Positions 31,031 through 41,500 of a stretch of DNA of 64,000 nucleotides are shown in pieces. The notes under the pieces are model-generated. The model worked only from the letters and a program-made list of their open reading frames with translations. It was not told the origin of the DNA and searched no databases. The stretch comes from Symbiodinium natans (Eukaryota; Sar; Dinophyceae; Suessiales; Symbiodiniaceae), in NCBI GenBank assembly GCA_905221605.1, contig CAJNDS010002469.1:250001-314000 (forward strand), read 5' to 3'. The first letter of the stretch is position 1; each line of letters begins with the position of its first letter. A program made the position numbers and the translations under genes.

Positions 31031-31544
31031 GGCGTTTGGGGTTTAGGGTTTAGGGCAGGGGCCCTTTGCTTATAGGGTCCTCAATCAAGGGGGGGTATGT
31101 GATCCAAGGTTCCCTCAATCTCCCGACCATTCCCTAAGGCTCCGTAAGCTTCCCCCTAAGGTGCACTAAACACCTTCCCCCATGAACCCCCCTCCCCCTA
31201 AACCCCCTAAACCCTCAAACCCTAAACCCTAACCCTAAACCCTAAACTAAAGCGAGCTGCGGGTCCTGCGATAAGCAGCAGCGAGCGATACCGCGTGGCG
31301 ACAGCCCGCGGACGAGCCCGAGCCGTCCGGCGAAGCCTGGCGAGGGCTCGGGGCCAGTGCGAGCGATGAGCGCGGCCCACGCATAGAAGGGTGGAACCCG
31401 CGTGCCAGCGTCAGTCTGGCCCCAAAGAGAATATCCCCAAACCCTCGGTTTTAAAGTTAGAACCACGCATCCTTCAGGATTTAGGATTTAGGATTTAGGA
31501 TTTAGGATTTATGATTTGGTGTTTAGGAGGCTGCTCGTAAAGGG

Positions 31545-31612
31545 GCCTCCTGTACGGGGCCTTCCCCCGTAAGGGGCCTTCCCCCGTAAGGGGCCTTCCC
31601 GTAAATGGCCAA
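31545..31612. repeat. Short tandem repeat GGGGCCTTCCCCCGTAA
   Basis: Three to four copies of a 17-bp unit, partly self-complementary (GGGGCC/GGCCCC type). Confidence 0.7.
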
Positions 31613-32433
31613 AATCTGGAAAATTCGGGGGTCGTTTCTGCCGTATGAATTCTCTTTTAACTAATTGGAAATCGACCACTTTCGGGCCGATCCTGGGGTC
31701 CCCCATTTGGGCCTGATTTGGGGGCCCTTTTTACCCCGAACCCTGATCCAGCAGGTCATGCGCGCTTCACACTCTGCCAAGAAGGAGGTGGGATACCTTT
31801 GTTCACTTTCCTTTTGGGTTTAGGGTTTGGGGTTTGGGGTTTAGGGTTTAGGGTTTAGGGTCACCCAAACCCTCAACACTAAACCCTAAGCCCTACGCCC
31901 TAAACCCTGATCCCAAAGCTTAGGGAGGCTGACAAACCTGGGCTGCAGAGCTCTTAAGGCAAGCACCCTGGAAGCTCTTAACAGAGGGCTTTCTGGTTTG
32001 AGTGTGATATCCGTAAGACCCGAATCCACAAACCCAAGCTCTTGCATGTTGACTAAGCCCAAAGGGCTTGGGGAGCAACAGCAACCTGCTATTAGAAACC
32101 AACCAAATACGTGCAAGAGGTTGCTGTCCGCCGTCGAAGTTCTTCATGGAGCGCAGCAACCGCTCCAACACCCAGAACTCTCACACCCAAACCATGCCCT
32201 TCCGTAGCCCTAAGCCCTAAACCCCAATGCATTTTTAGCATCCAATCGTACCACCTTCAATCCCATGATATAGGCTCTTCAGGGTTTAGGGTTTAGGGTT
32301 CAGGGTTCAGGGTTCAGGGTTTAGGGTTTAGGGTTTAGGGCTAGGGTTTAGGGTTTAGGGTTTAGGGTTTAAGGTTTAGGGTTTAGGGTTTAGGGTTTAG
32401 GCTTGATCGAGGGCCTTGGTACTTTTCCGCAGT

Positions 32434-32514
32434 GGCGACAGGCAGAGGCGCTTCGAGAGATGAAGGGGGTCAGCGACTATTGCCACTGTGCTGCACTGGG
32501 CTTTACCAGGTTTC
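32434..32514 (+). CDS. Candidate exon, joins in phase to 32644
   Basis: The acceptor TTTTCCGCAG|TGG opens 27 codons (WRQAEALREMKGVSDYC...) and ends TTTCG|GTGACC. The 2-nt overhang is completed by T at the next exon, giving an uninterrupted frame. The intron between carries a TTTAGGG array. No family recognised. Confidence 0.45.
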
Positions 32515-32643
32515 GGTGACCTGAATCTAGGGTTTAGGGTTTAGGGTTTAGGGTTTAGGGTTTAGGGTTAAAAGCTGAAGGACCTAACCCCTATACTCCC
32601 CAATACCCGAATACCGGAATACCCTAATACCCCAATGCCCAAA

Positions 32644-32759
32644 GTCACCTTGGCGTGGATGTGGCTTGCAAGAAAGAGATTTCGTTTCTCAGCGTGCTGC
32701 CAGCCGACGACGCCGACTGCCCCGAGACCCCGCAATCCTATCACATCAGCATGACCAGC
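32644..32759 (+). CDS. Candidate exon with GTGAGT donor
   Basis: It reads HLGVDVACKKEISFLSVL, then an acidic stretch and SYHISMTS, and ends exactly at GTGAGT, a strong donor. VACK...EISFL loosely resembles kinase beta3/alpha-C, so this is a rival N-lobe candidate. The following intron holds a degenerate family-G element. Confidence 0.45.
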
Positions 32760-32761
32760 GT

Positions 32762-32855
32762 GAGTTCTTTGTGGTGCTTTACTGTAACTTTACATCTTTA
32801 GTTTTTTTGGGTTTATTGGGTTTCTTAAGAAGGCAGCTAAAAATTAGATTTATAG
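32762..32855. mobile_element. MITE-like element, family G (degenerate), directly after a donor
   Basis: The right end TTTTTTTGGGTTT...GGGTTTCTTAAGAAG matches other family-G copies; the left end is weak. It begins at the predicted donor GTGAGT. Confidence 0.4.
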
Positions 32856-32874
32856 CTACCCTGCCAAGAGCAGC

Positions 32875-32955
32875 CAAAGAGTTTGCACGAGTCTGTTCAG
32901 ACCCTGGTGCAAGAGACGGCAAGAGGCCCAAGGATGCGGGCTTCAAAAGGGGTTG
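32875..32955 (+). CDS. Candidate exon, phase 0 after 32759
   Basis: AAGAGCAG|CCA continues open in phase with the preceding exon (PKSLHESVQTLVQETARG). It ends before the G-rich array at 33000. Confidence 0.35.
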
Positions 32956-32984
32956 ATGGTTCGAAAGAAGCTTTGGGTTGTTTG

Positions 32985-33232
32985 GGGTTGTTAGGGGGTT
33001 TTGGGGGTTGCTGGGGTTGTTGGGGTTTGGGGGGTTTTGGGGGGTTTTGGGGGGTTTTGGGGGGTTTTGGGGGGTTTGGGGGGTTGGGGGGTTGGGTTTG
33101 GGGGGTTTTGGGGGGTTTTGGGGGGTTTTGGGGGGTTTTGGGGGGTTTTGGGGGGTTTTGGGGGGTTTTGGGGGGTTTTGGGGGGTTGGGGTTTGGGGGT
33201 TTTGGGGTTTTGGGGTTTGGGGTTTTGACACC
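32985..33232. repeat. GGGGTTTTGG / GGGGGGTTTT array
   Basis: About 20 copies of a 10-bp G6T4-type unit with shorter G/T variants at the edges. It resembles ciliate-type G4T4 repeats and is a strong candidate for G-quadruplex or triplex formation. The Pro-rich open frames on the other strand are by-products. Confidence 0.9.
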
Positions 33233-33238
33233 TGCACA

Positions 33239-33300
33239 GGCGCGTAGGCCTGCGCAGCCCTTGTGCCGGAGTTTCTGCCGGATTTTCGACGACGTCGTGG
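33239..33300 (+). CDS. Candidate exon
   Basis: GCACAG| is followed by 20 open codons (ARRPAQPLCRSFCRIFDD). It lies between the G-rich array and a TTTAGGG-like stretch. Confidence 0.3.
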
Positions 33301-33789
33301 GGTTTAAGGGTTTAGGATTCAGGGGTTTAGGATTCAGGGGTTTAGGGTTGAGTAGGGTTGAAGGGTCTAGGGAAAACATCTTCCAGACGCCTGCAGCCCC
33401 TGCTGGGCTGATGAAATCATACCCCCAACCTCTAACCCCCAACCCTCATGAATCCCTTGCATGCAGAGGAAGCACCAGATCCTTCAAGGGCTTCTGGTTT
33501 AGGATTGAAGATTTCGGCAGCCAACAAAAATTAAGAACACTGGAAGCACCTGTTCAGAAGCGCCTTAGCTTACGCAGGAGCCCAGGCTACCCTTCAATCT
33601 TACAAGAACAGTAGGATCCCGATTCCAGGTTTTGAAACCCTAAACTCTAAACCCTAAACCCTGAACCCTGAACCCTGAACCCTCATGAAGGGATGTTAGA
33701 ATCCCCGAGCATCCCTACGGCCGAAGCACTCAAAGCTTCAACTGGACCCCAAACCCTGAAGCCCTCCCAAAACGCTACACATCTCTGAG

Positions 33790-33916
33790 GGTTTAGGGTT
33801 TAGGGTTTATAGGGTTTATAGGGTTTATAGGGTTTATAGGGTTTATAGGGTTTATAGGGTTTATAGGGTTTATAGGGTTTATAGGGTTTATAGGGTTTAT
33901 AGGGTTTATAGGGTTT
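33790..33916. repeat. Nonamer array GGGTTTATA, about 13 copies
   Basis: A pure tandem of a 9-bp unit derived from TTTAGGG by two extra bases. It is flanked by normal heptamers, suggesting a local origin from the heptamer. Confidence 0.9.
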
Positions 33917-34013
33917 AGGGTTAGGGAGGCCCAAAGCCCTAAATCCTCAAACCCGCAGCGCTCCACCAGCCCTCCCTAAACCCTCCATCAAGCCCAAAGC
34001 CCTAAACACTCTT

Positions 34014-34126
34014 TGTGCTTAAGCACCCACAAAAAATGAAAGACAATGGTCCCGATATTGTCCTTGAAAGGAACAATCTGTGCTTTTTGTTTTTTTTGCT
34101 TTTTGGGGTTCTTAAGCAAATAGTAG
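34014..34126. mobile_element. MITE-like element, family G copy
   Basis: The left end TTGTGCTTAAGCACCC...AAAA and right end TTTTTGGGGTTCTTAAGCAA are inverted; the central part contains GAAAGGAACAAT. The best copy is at 54515-54620. Confidence 0.65.
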
Positions 34127-34799
34127 CAAAAGCGCTACAGAGAGAGGTTCCAGCAGCGTGGGAAAGCCAGACCACGTCCTTTCCCAAGGCCTGGACTAGC
34201 GCTTCTTGGGGGTTTAGGGGTTTAGGGGTTGACATGTTTAGGGTTTAAGGGTTGAGAGGTTTAGAGTTTAGGGGTTTAGGGTCTAGGGTTTAGGGATTAG
34301 GGCTTCTTAGGTTCAGGGTTTAGGGGTTGAAAGGTTGTGGGGTTTAAGGTACTGGGCGAATGTGTGAATTGGTTAACGGCTTAGGGTTTCAGCGGCTGAC
34401 GGGCTAACGGGCTCAAGCATTTCGGCCTGGGACCAGGGTGCCCAGAAGTCCCTTTAGGGTTTAGGGTTTAGGGTTTAGTGTTTAGGGTTTAGGGTTTAGG
34501 GTTTATAGGGTTTAGGGCTCGGAGCCTTCAAGCCCTTTGAGGTCTAGGCTGAATGTGATACCGCCAACAACACGTCTCCACCAAGCGCGACAAACCCCGA
34601 GCTCCCTAGCCTTACACTTACACCTCAAGCCCCACCTGTCCTGTACCCCCCCCCCCCCTTTTTGGGCAGAACCTTCAGACAAAGGCACACCACAATTCGG
34701 CCCAAGACCAACGAAACTGCTGCTTGCCGCAAAAAGCATAATGTAATACCTATCGTCCCGTACAAGGAAGAAGATTTCTGTTTTGTTTGGGTTTTGAAG

Positions 34800-35462
34800 C
34801 ACAGCTCTGCCGGAAGGTAACGACTATGTCCTTATGCCTTTCATGACGCTGGGCCGCTCTCAGATTCACAGAAGACCAACCTCGGGCTACCCGGTCTAGC
34901 GTTTTGGGGCTTTAGGCTTTAGGGTTTAGGGTTCAGGGTTAGGGTTTAGGGTTCAGGGCTCAGTGTTTAGGTTCTTCGACCCTTTTAGGGTTTCGGGTTC
35001 AGGGTTTGGGGCTTCGGTTCAGGGTCCATGGCTCAGGGTTTGGGATCTTTGCTTGTAGGGTTTTACGGTGTAGGGTACCCCAACAAGCGACCAAAGGACA
35101 TGTTGGGGCTCCTTGAGGGCTACATTAAATAAAATGCCTGAACTTCACCACGCTACATGACCTACACACACACGTCTGTATATACATATATATATATATA
35201 CAGACACACATGCTACTCCACCCATATAATGTTATATAAATATAAATAAATAAAATTATATGTATATATATATACCCATACATACCACTTCCTTTATTTG
35301 TGGGGCGGGGGGGGGGGGGGGGGGGGCATTTCCAGAGACTCTCTCTTTTTTAGCCCTTCTCCTGCCCCCCAGGAATCAGGGCGACCTCCACGACCTGATC
35401 TCGCGCTGCTTCCGCACGCCCTCCTGCCGCTGCCAGGGACCAGGGAAGTCCGGCCCTCATCT

Positions 35463-35543
<81 letters not shown>

Positions 35544-38500
35544 TTTTTTGTTTTTTTTGTTTTTTTTTGTGTGTGTGTGTGTGTGTTTTTGTTGTTTTTT
35601 TTTTTTTTTGGGGGGGGGGGGGGGGGGGCTCTGGGGGCTTGAAGGTTTTGTTTTTTGCGATTTTTGTGGGGGTGGGTTCGGTGCTTGAGAGTTTAGGGTT
35701 TAGGGTTTCGTTCGGGTTTAGGGTTCGCTCGTTCCGCGCTTATCGCTGCGGACTCCAGCTTGCACTGGCAGCTGGAGTGATCCTACAAATGCCGTGACCA
35801 TGACGTTGAAGCACAGTTTCAGGCTATGAAACCATGGACTGGATTGGATAGACTGTGAGCCCAGTGGTACCCTTTTACCATTTTTTTGGTTCAGGGTGCC
35901 CGTATACAGTAACCAACTCCAAAAAGGGTGCCCTTACTACAATATGGTTACTGGGCTACCAAGATATCTAGGGCATAGAGCCCGCAGCCAGGGTGGCCCA
36001 CTTGCACATTTGTGACTTGCGACCGTCGATTGAGATGTTGTATGTACATGACGTTTAGGCCGTTACCGGACGTCCAAGGTGGCTTGAACACGTACGGGCC
36101 TGTGAAACACCAGGGAAGTTTTCGTCACTTCACAGTTAGCTGCGCCTAAACCCTAAACCCTAAACCCTAAACCCTAAACCCTAAACCCTAAACCCTAAAC
36201 CCTAAACCCTAAACCCTAAACCCTAAACCCTAAACCCTAAACCCTAAACCCTAAACCCTAAACCCAACAAAAGGCTCAAACTGTAAGACCAAGTACAGTA
36301 CTCTGACGTGTGTTACGGCTTTCGAGGGCTCGGAGTTGAGATTTTACTAGGGCTTTGAGGTGTAGAGTTGAGAAAACCCTAAGAGTTCAAGCCCCTTCGA
36401 CCGCAAACTCATACTCTGACGGCCCGGAAGTCTCGAACCCTAAGCGTTAAGCCCTCAACTCCAAACCAAGCCCCCCAACAACCCTGACCCCCAAACCCTA
36501 AACCCTAAACCCTCGAAATCCGCAAAACGCGATGTTGAGGGCGAGCTCAGCCCACCCAGGGCTCTGCTGGGAGGCCGGGTTTTTCGACGCCTGAGAGGTG
36601 TACAAAAGGGGCCTTAGGGTTTAGGGTTTCGGGTTTAGGGTTTAGGGTTTAGTGTTTAGGGTTTAGGGCGACAGGGTTTCGGGGGCAACTATGGTACAAT
36701 TATGAAGAGGCCAAAAGGGAATTGAATACTGTTAGTAATTCTTCCAACCCCATGGGGGCGCAGACTCCCCAAATCCCTACCAAGAAAAAGCAAGACAAGG
36801 CGTCAAATGGTTGTTAGCCCTAACCCCAAACCCTAAACCCCCAAACCCTGAGCCCAGAGCCCTACGAACCCTACCCTAGTAGTAGAGTAGGTTACCTTTA
36901 ACCTTTTTGGGGTAGTAGAATCCCCTTATCATCCCAAAGGTTAACCTTTAATTCCCTCAGGTTACTGGACAACTAGCCCTACCAACCCTAAACCCTAAAC
37001 CCTAAATCCCAACCCCCAAACCCTAAACCCCAAACCCTGAAACCGAAACCCTAAACCCTGAACCCTAGACCCTAAACCCTCCCAAAACCCTACTTGCAGG
37101 CCCTGGGGCCTCCATTCAGTGAGGCTTCGGTGCTTGCGCTGGTGCTCCAGGCAATGAAAGGCTCCTCAGGGTTTGAAGTGTCAGGGTTTAGGGTTTAGGG
37201 TTTAGGGCTAGGGGGGGGTTTTCAGAGGTTTCAGGGCTCAGGGACCATTCAGCCCTTAACTGGGGAACCCTTATATACCCCTTAAAAACCCCCAGGGCCC
37301 GTACTTCAGAATTTCAGGCCTAGCGGCACGGGCCGGCCCCCGCCCCCCAAAGCACGAAACCTTGAACCTTGGCACTGTCTTCTCTTTCCCGTGTCTTTGT
37401 CCTCTCCTTCTCTCTGTCTCTCTTTCTCCTGCCTTCGCCCCCCCTCCCTCCCGCCCCCCCCGCGCGCGCGCGCGCGCGCACCCGCATCAGGAGCATCAGT
37501 GGGGTTGGTTTGGGGGCCTTAAAAGCATTCTATGCATGCGTTTTGCCTTCGAAAAACCTTCAGAAAACGCTGTAAACACGTGTTTTTGGGCTTGGGAAGC
37601 CTTTTGGGACCCAGGAAAGGGAGCATCATGAGCATCAGCGGCCTCCCCCAGGCCATCCAAAAAACCCTTAAACACGCCGATTGTATGTGCTTGAACGCTT
37701 GCGTGCCCACCAAACCCCCAAAAGCAAGACCCCGAATGCCCTTAAGGGCATTCGGGGTCCTGCTGTTCGGGTGTTTTGTAGGCACGAAGCCGTTCGAGCG
37801 CGTAAAATGAGCGATTTTAGGGGCGTTTTTACGTCGACCCACAAAACACTCGGTATTTACGAGGTTTTCTGCTGTTGGAACCCCCCCCAAAACGAGCATC
37901 ATGAGCATCAGCTGGGTCTCTGGGCCGTCGGCCCCGGAGGCCCACGAAGCCCATGAGAAACGATGGCTCGATGATGCGGCCGGACCCCCGCGCATCAGCA
38001 GCATCAGCAGACCCCCCCCCGGACGTGGGTTTCGATGATGCGCACTTTGGGGGCGGGTTAAGGGCAACAGGGGTGGGGGTCGGAGGCACGCGTGAAAAAC
38101 CTCATAAAAACACGGTATTTACGGTGATTTCAGCGTTTTTCAGCGTTCTTTACTGCCTTGGGGCCGCGGGCCAGGGCTGCTGATGCTCATGATGCTCGCC
38201 TGGTTTTGGGCTTCCGGTACCCCCCCCAAACCGGTTTCGGCCTGGCGCGCGCCCCATGTGAAAAGCTAGGGCCGATGATGCGCGCCCGTGAGGGTTTAAT
38301 GGGGTGCTGCGGGTGTTTTGTGGCCTCGGTTTTTCGTAAAAACCCATGGTTTTTTACGAGGTTTTCGTGCTTTTCGCACCACCGCGTGTTGCGTCCCCTT
38401 GGATGCCGTTTTGGAGGCCTCCCGAAGGGCCCCGCGCGAATTTGAAGCAAATTGGGCGGGGTCGGCGGCTCTGGCGCTCGCCCCTTAAAGCTAGCGCTTT

Positions 38501-41500
38501 AGTGCGACGCGGGCTCCGCCCTGGACCACGGGCGGCGCGGGGGCCGGATTTAAGAGCCTCCGGCTCAAGCCGCCGACCCCGCTGAAGCATAGTTGAAAGA
38601 TTTAAACGCGTTCGTTAGGTCAAAGGATGCCAAAGTTGGCGGGGGGGGGGGGGGGGGGGGGGGGTAGGGGGCGGGGGTGGGGGCGTGGTTTTTCCCAAAG
38701 TTCCCCTATGTCCTGTGCGAAACCGCCTATGGTCCGTGAGTTTATGCCGTGTGGGTGGCCTGGCCCTCCATGAAAAAGCTGCCCGGGGACGCCCCCCTAC
38801 ATCCAACACGCCACCAGGGTGGGCGGACCCTTCAGAGAGGGGAAAGGACCACAATGAGGACCGTGTAACTTCCCTTATATTACCCGCCGCCGTGGAAACC
38901 ATTCCCTATTTTTAGTGAAAGTTAGCGTCTCGCCTAGGGGGTTAGGGTTTAGGGTTTAGGGGATTAGGGAGGCTTGGGGGGCTTGGGGCGGCTAAACTTT
39001 TCGAGCGTTTTGTTCTGTAATCCCTGTGCGGGAACCGTGAACCCTGGACTCTGAACCCTATAAACCCTATAAACCCCATAAACCCTATATACCCTATAAA
39101 CCCTACAAGCCCTATAAACCCTAAAAACCCTACGAGCTCTACGAGCCCTATACACCCTAGAAACCCGATACCCTGGAAACCCTACAAACCCTGAAGCCCC
39201 TAAACCCTAAAAACCCTGAAACCCTAAGCCCTAAACCCTAAACCCTAAGCCGAACCAACTTGGCGAGGTGTGAGAGCTCTTCACCGCCGTCACCTGGTCC
39301 ACATGGACTTGTAGCCCGGCAAATGTGAGCAGAAAGATTAGGGCTTCGGATCTAGGGTACTCGTATTAGGGTTTAGGGTTTAGGGTTTAGGGTTTAGGGT
39401 TTAGGGTTTAGGGTTTAGGGTTTAGGGTTTAGGGTTTAGGGTTTAGGGTTTAGGGTTTAGGGTTTAGGGTTTAGAGTATCAAGGTTTAGGGTTAAGACCC
39501 TGGGGCCTAGACCCATGTAAGCCTTCTTTCGGGCCCAGGAAGCCCGAGAATGTGATGGTTCACTGTGAAGGCCTGACGAGTCCTCTGCTCTGTGAGGGTC
39601 AGGGTTTAGGGTTTAGGGTTTAGGGGTTAGGGTTTAGGGTTTAGGGTTTAGGGTTTAGGGGTTAGGGGTTAGGGGTTAGGGTTTATGATTTAGGGTTTAG
39701 GGGTTTCGGGTTTAGGGGTTAAGGGTTTAAGGGTTTAAGGGTTTCGGATTGACATACTAAGCCCCAGTTGAAGGTGCAGGGTTTAGGCTCTTGTGCCTAA
39801 ACCCTGAACCATCATGGGGTTTTGCAAGATTCAATAGGGTGTTATCGGGTTTTGGCTTTTGTTTCGTTTTTGTGGGCTTTGGGCACTCACTTCCTCAACT
39901 CAGACCTCAAAACCCCTATTGGTAAAACGATCTATAACACGAAGGGCTTCTATCGCTGTCGTTGGCGAGTATGTCAAGGCGAAATGCGAAACTGTTGTCG
40001 ATCTTCGACGTCTACGCTCGTGAAATGCGAGACTGCCGCCGCGTTTGGACGTCCATACTTGGAGGTTCAGGGTACCTATAACCCCAGCTAGAACTCTACT
40101 TATAAACCCCCTAAGTCCCCTAAGTAGGTTGTCACGTAGACTTCTAATCGGGGTTAGAAGTACCCGTGAACCTCCAAGTAGTGGAGTGCGAAACCGGCTT
40201 TCAGGTGTGGGCTCATGCCGTGCGAAACTGTCGTCACCTTTGGGGTTTAGGGTTTTGGGTTTAGGGTTTAGGGTTTAGGGTTTAGGGTTTAGGGTTTAGG
40301 GCATTGGAGCTTCTGGCCTCCCATCGTCTCTCACTGTTCTCTGTGTCATCGTGCGGTAAGGTTTTTTTTTTTAATTTTTCAAAGGGTACTTAAACTCAAT
40401 AAGGAATATAAACGTAAATTCTTAATTTCTGGTTTCAGGGGCCCTCCCGCTTCCGACGTTTCGATCCAAATTTCCAAGCTCCGACCTCCCTAAGATGATG
40501 GTTTCCTGGCGGTGACCCTGGCCCTAAACCCTATAAACCTCAGCCCTAAATATCCTAAACCCTATAAACCTCAGCCCTAAATATCCTAAACCCTATAAAC
40601 CTCAGCCCTAAATATCCTAAACCCTAAGCCAAAGTCCTAAAATGGCCGCATGAGAAGGAGATTTGTTTTTTTTTGGAGCCCAGCACTTGCGGGAACTCGC
40701 TAGATTACCCGCACCCCACAAACCCGACGCCCCAAATCCTGCCTACCCTTCAAGATAGGGTTTAGGGTTTAGGGTTGAGGGTTTAGGGTGCAGGGCGACA
40801 TGGGGTATTGAAGCGCGGTGGCCCTAAACCCTAAACCCTAAACCCTAAACCCTAAACCCTAAACCCTAAACCCTAAACCCTAAACCCTAAACCCTAAACC
40901 CTAAACCCTAAACCCTAAACCCTAAACCCTAAACCCTAAACCCTAAGCCGGCAGGCCTGAGCTGCTACGCCCAAGTGATTGACTTGGGGCTGGTGTGCAG
41001 AGAGCACCACGCATGCTCCTCGGCATCTTTGGGGCTTAGGGTTTAGGGTTTGGGGTTTAGGGTTTAGGGTTTAGGGTTTAGGGTTTAGGGTTTCTTGGTG
41101 TAGCTGCAAGTCGTTTCATAAGGAATCACTATCGTTCTCAGCGCCCCGAAGCCTCAAACTAACCCAGTAGTGCCCCAGCTGTGAGGACACCGGTTCTGGA
41201 AGGTATCCATACACTAAGAAAACCCGTAGACCATCCCAGCCCTGAAAATCCCGAAGCCCTAAACCCCAAGCCCCCTAAACCCCTAAGCCCCAAATCCGAG
41301 GCTCGAAACCCTAAACCCTAACCCAAAATTCTAACCCTAAACCCCCCAAGCCCCAACTTCTAAACCCGAAACCCTCAACCCTAACCCATTACACCCTACA
41401 CCCTAAACCCTAAACCCTAAACCCTAAATCCTCCCAGGTGGGATGCGTGGAAGCTACGGCTACATGGCCCCCGAGGTTTGGCGAGGCACAGGTCTCTTGG

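Noticed and set aside
32779-33442. Proline/Lys/Asn-rich minus-strand ORFs
   Set aside because: They are translations of the GGGGTTTT array and carry no independent coding signal.
35260-35690. Cys-rich ORFs on the plus strand
   Set aside because: Produced by the (GTT)n microsatellite and homopolymers.
37462-38600. Overlapping ORFs of 80-180 codons on both strands
   Set aside because: They follow the subrepeats and GC bias, change frame between subrepeats, and lack recognisable motifs.
39301-39325. In-frame TAG right after HMDL, suggesting a kinase pseudogene
   Set aside because: A GT donor at 39311 and an AG|G acceptor at 39538 remove it and restore HMDL|KPENVMV in phase.
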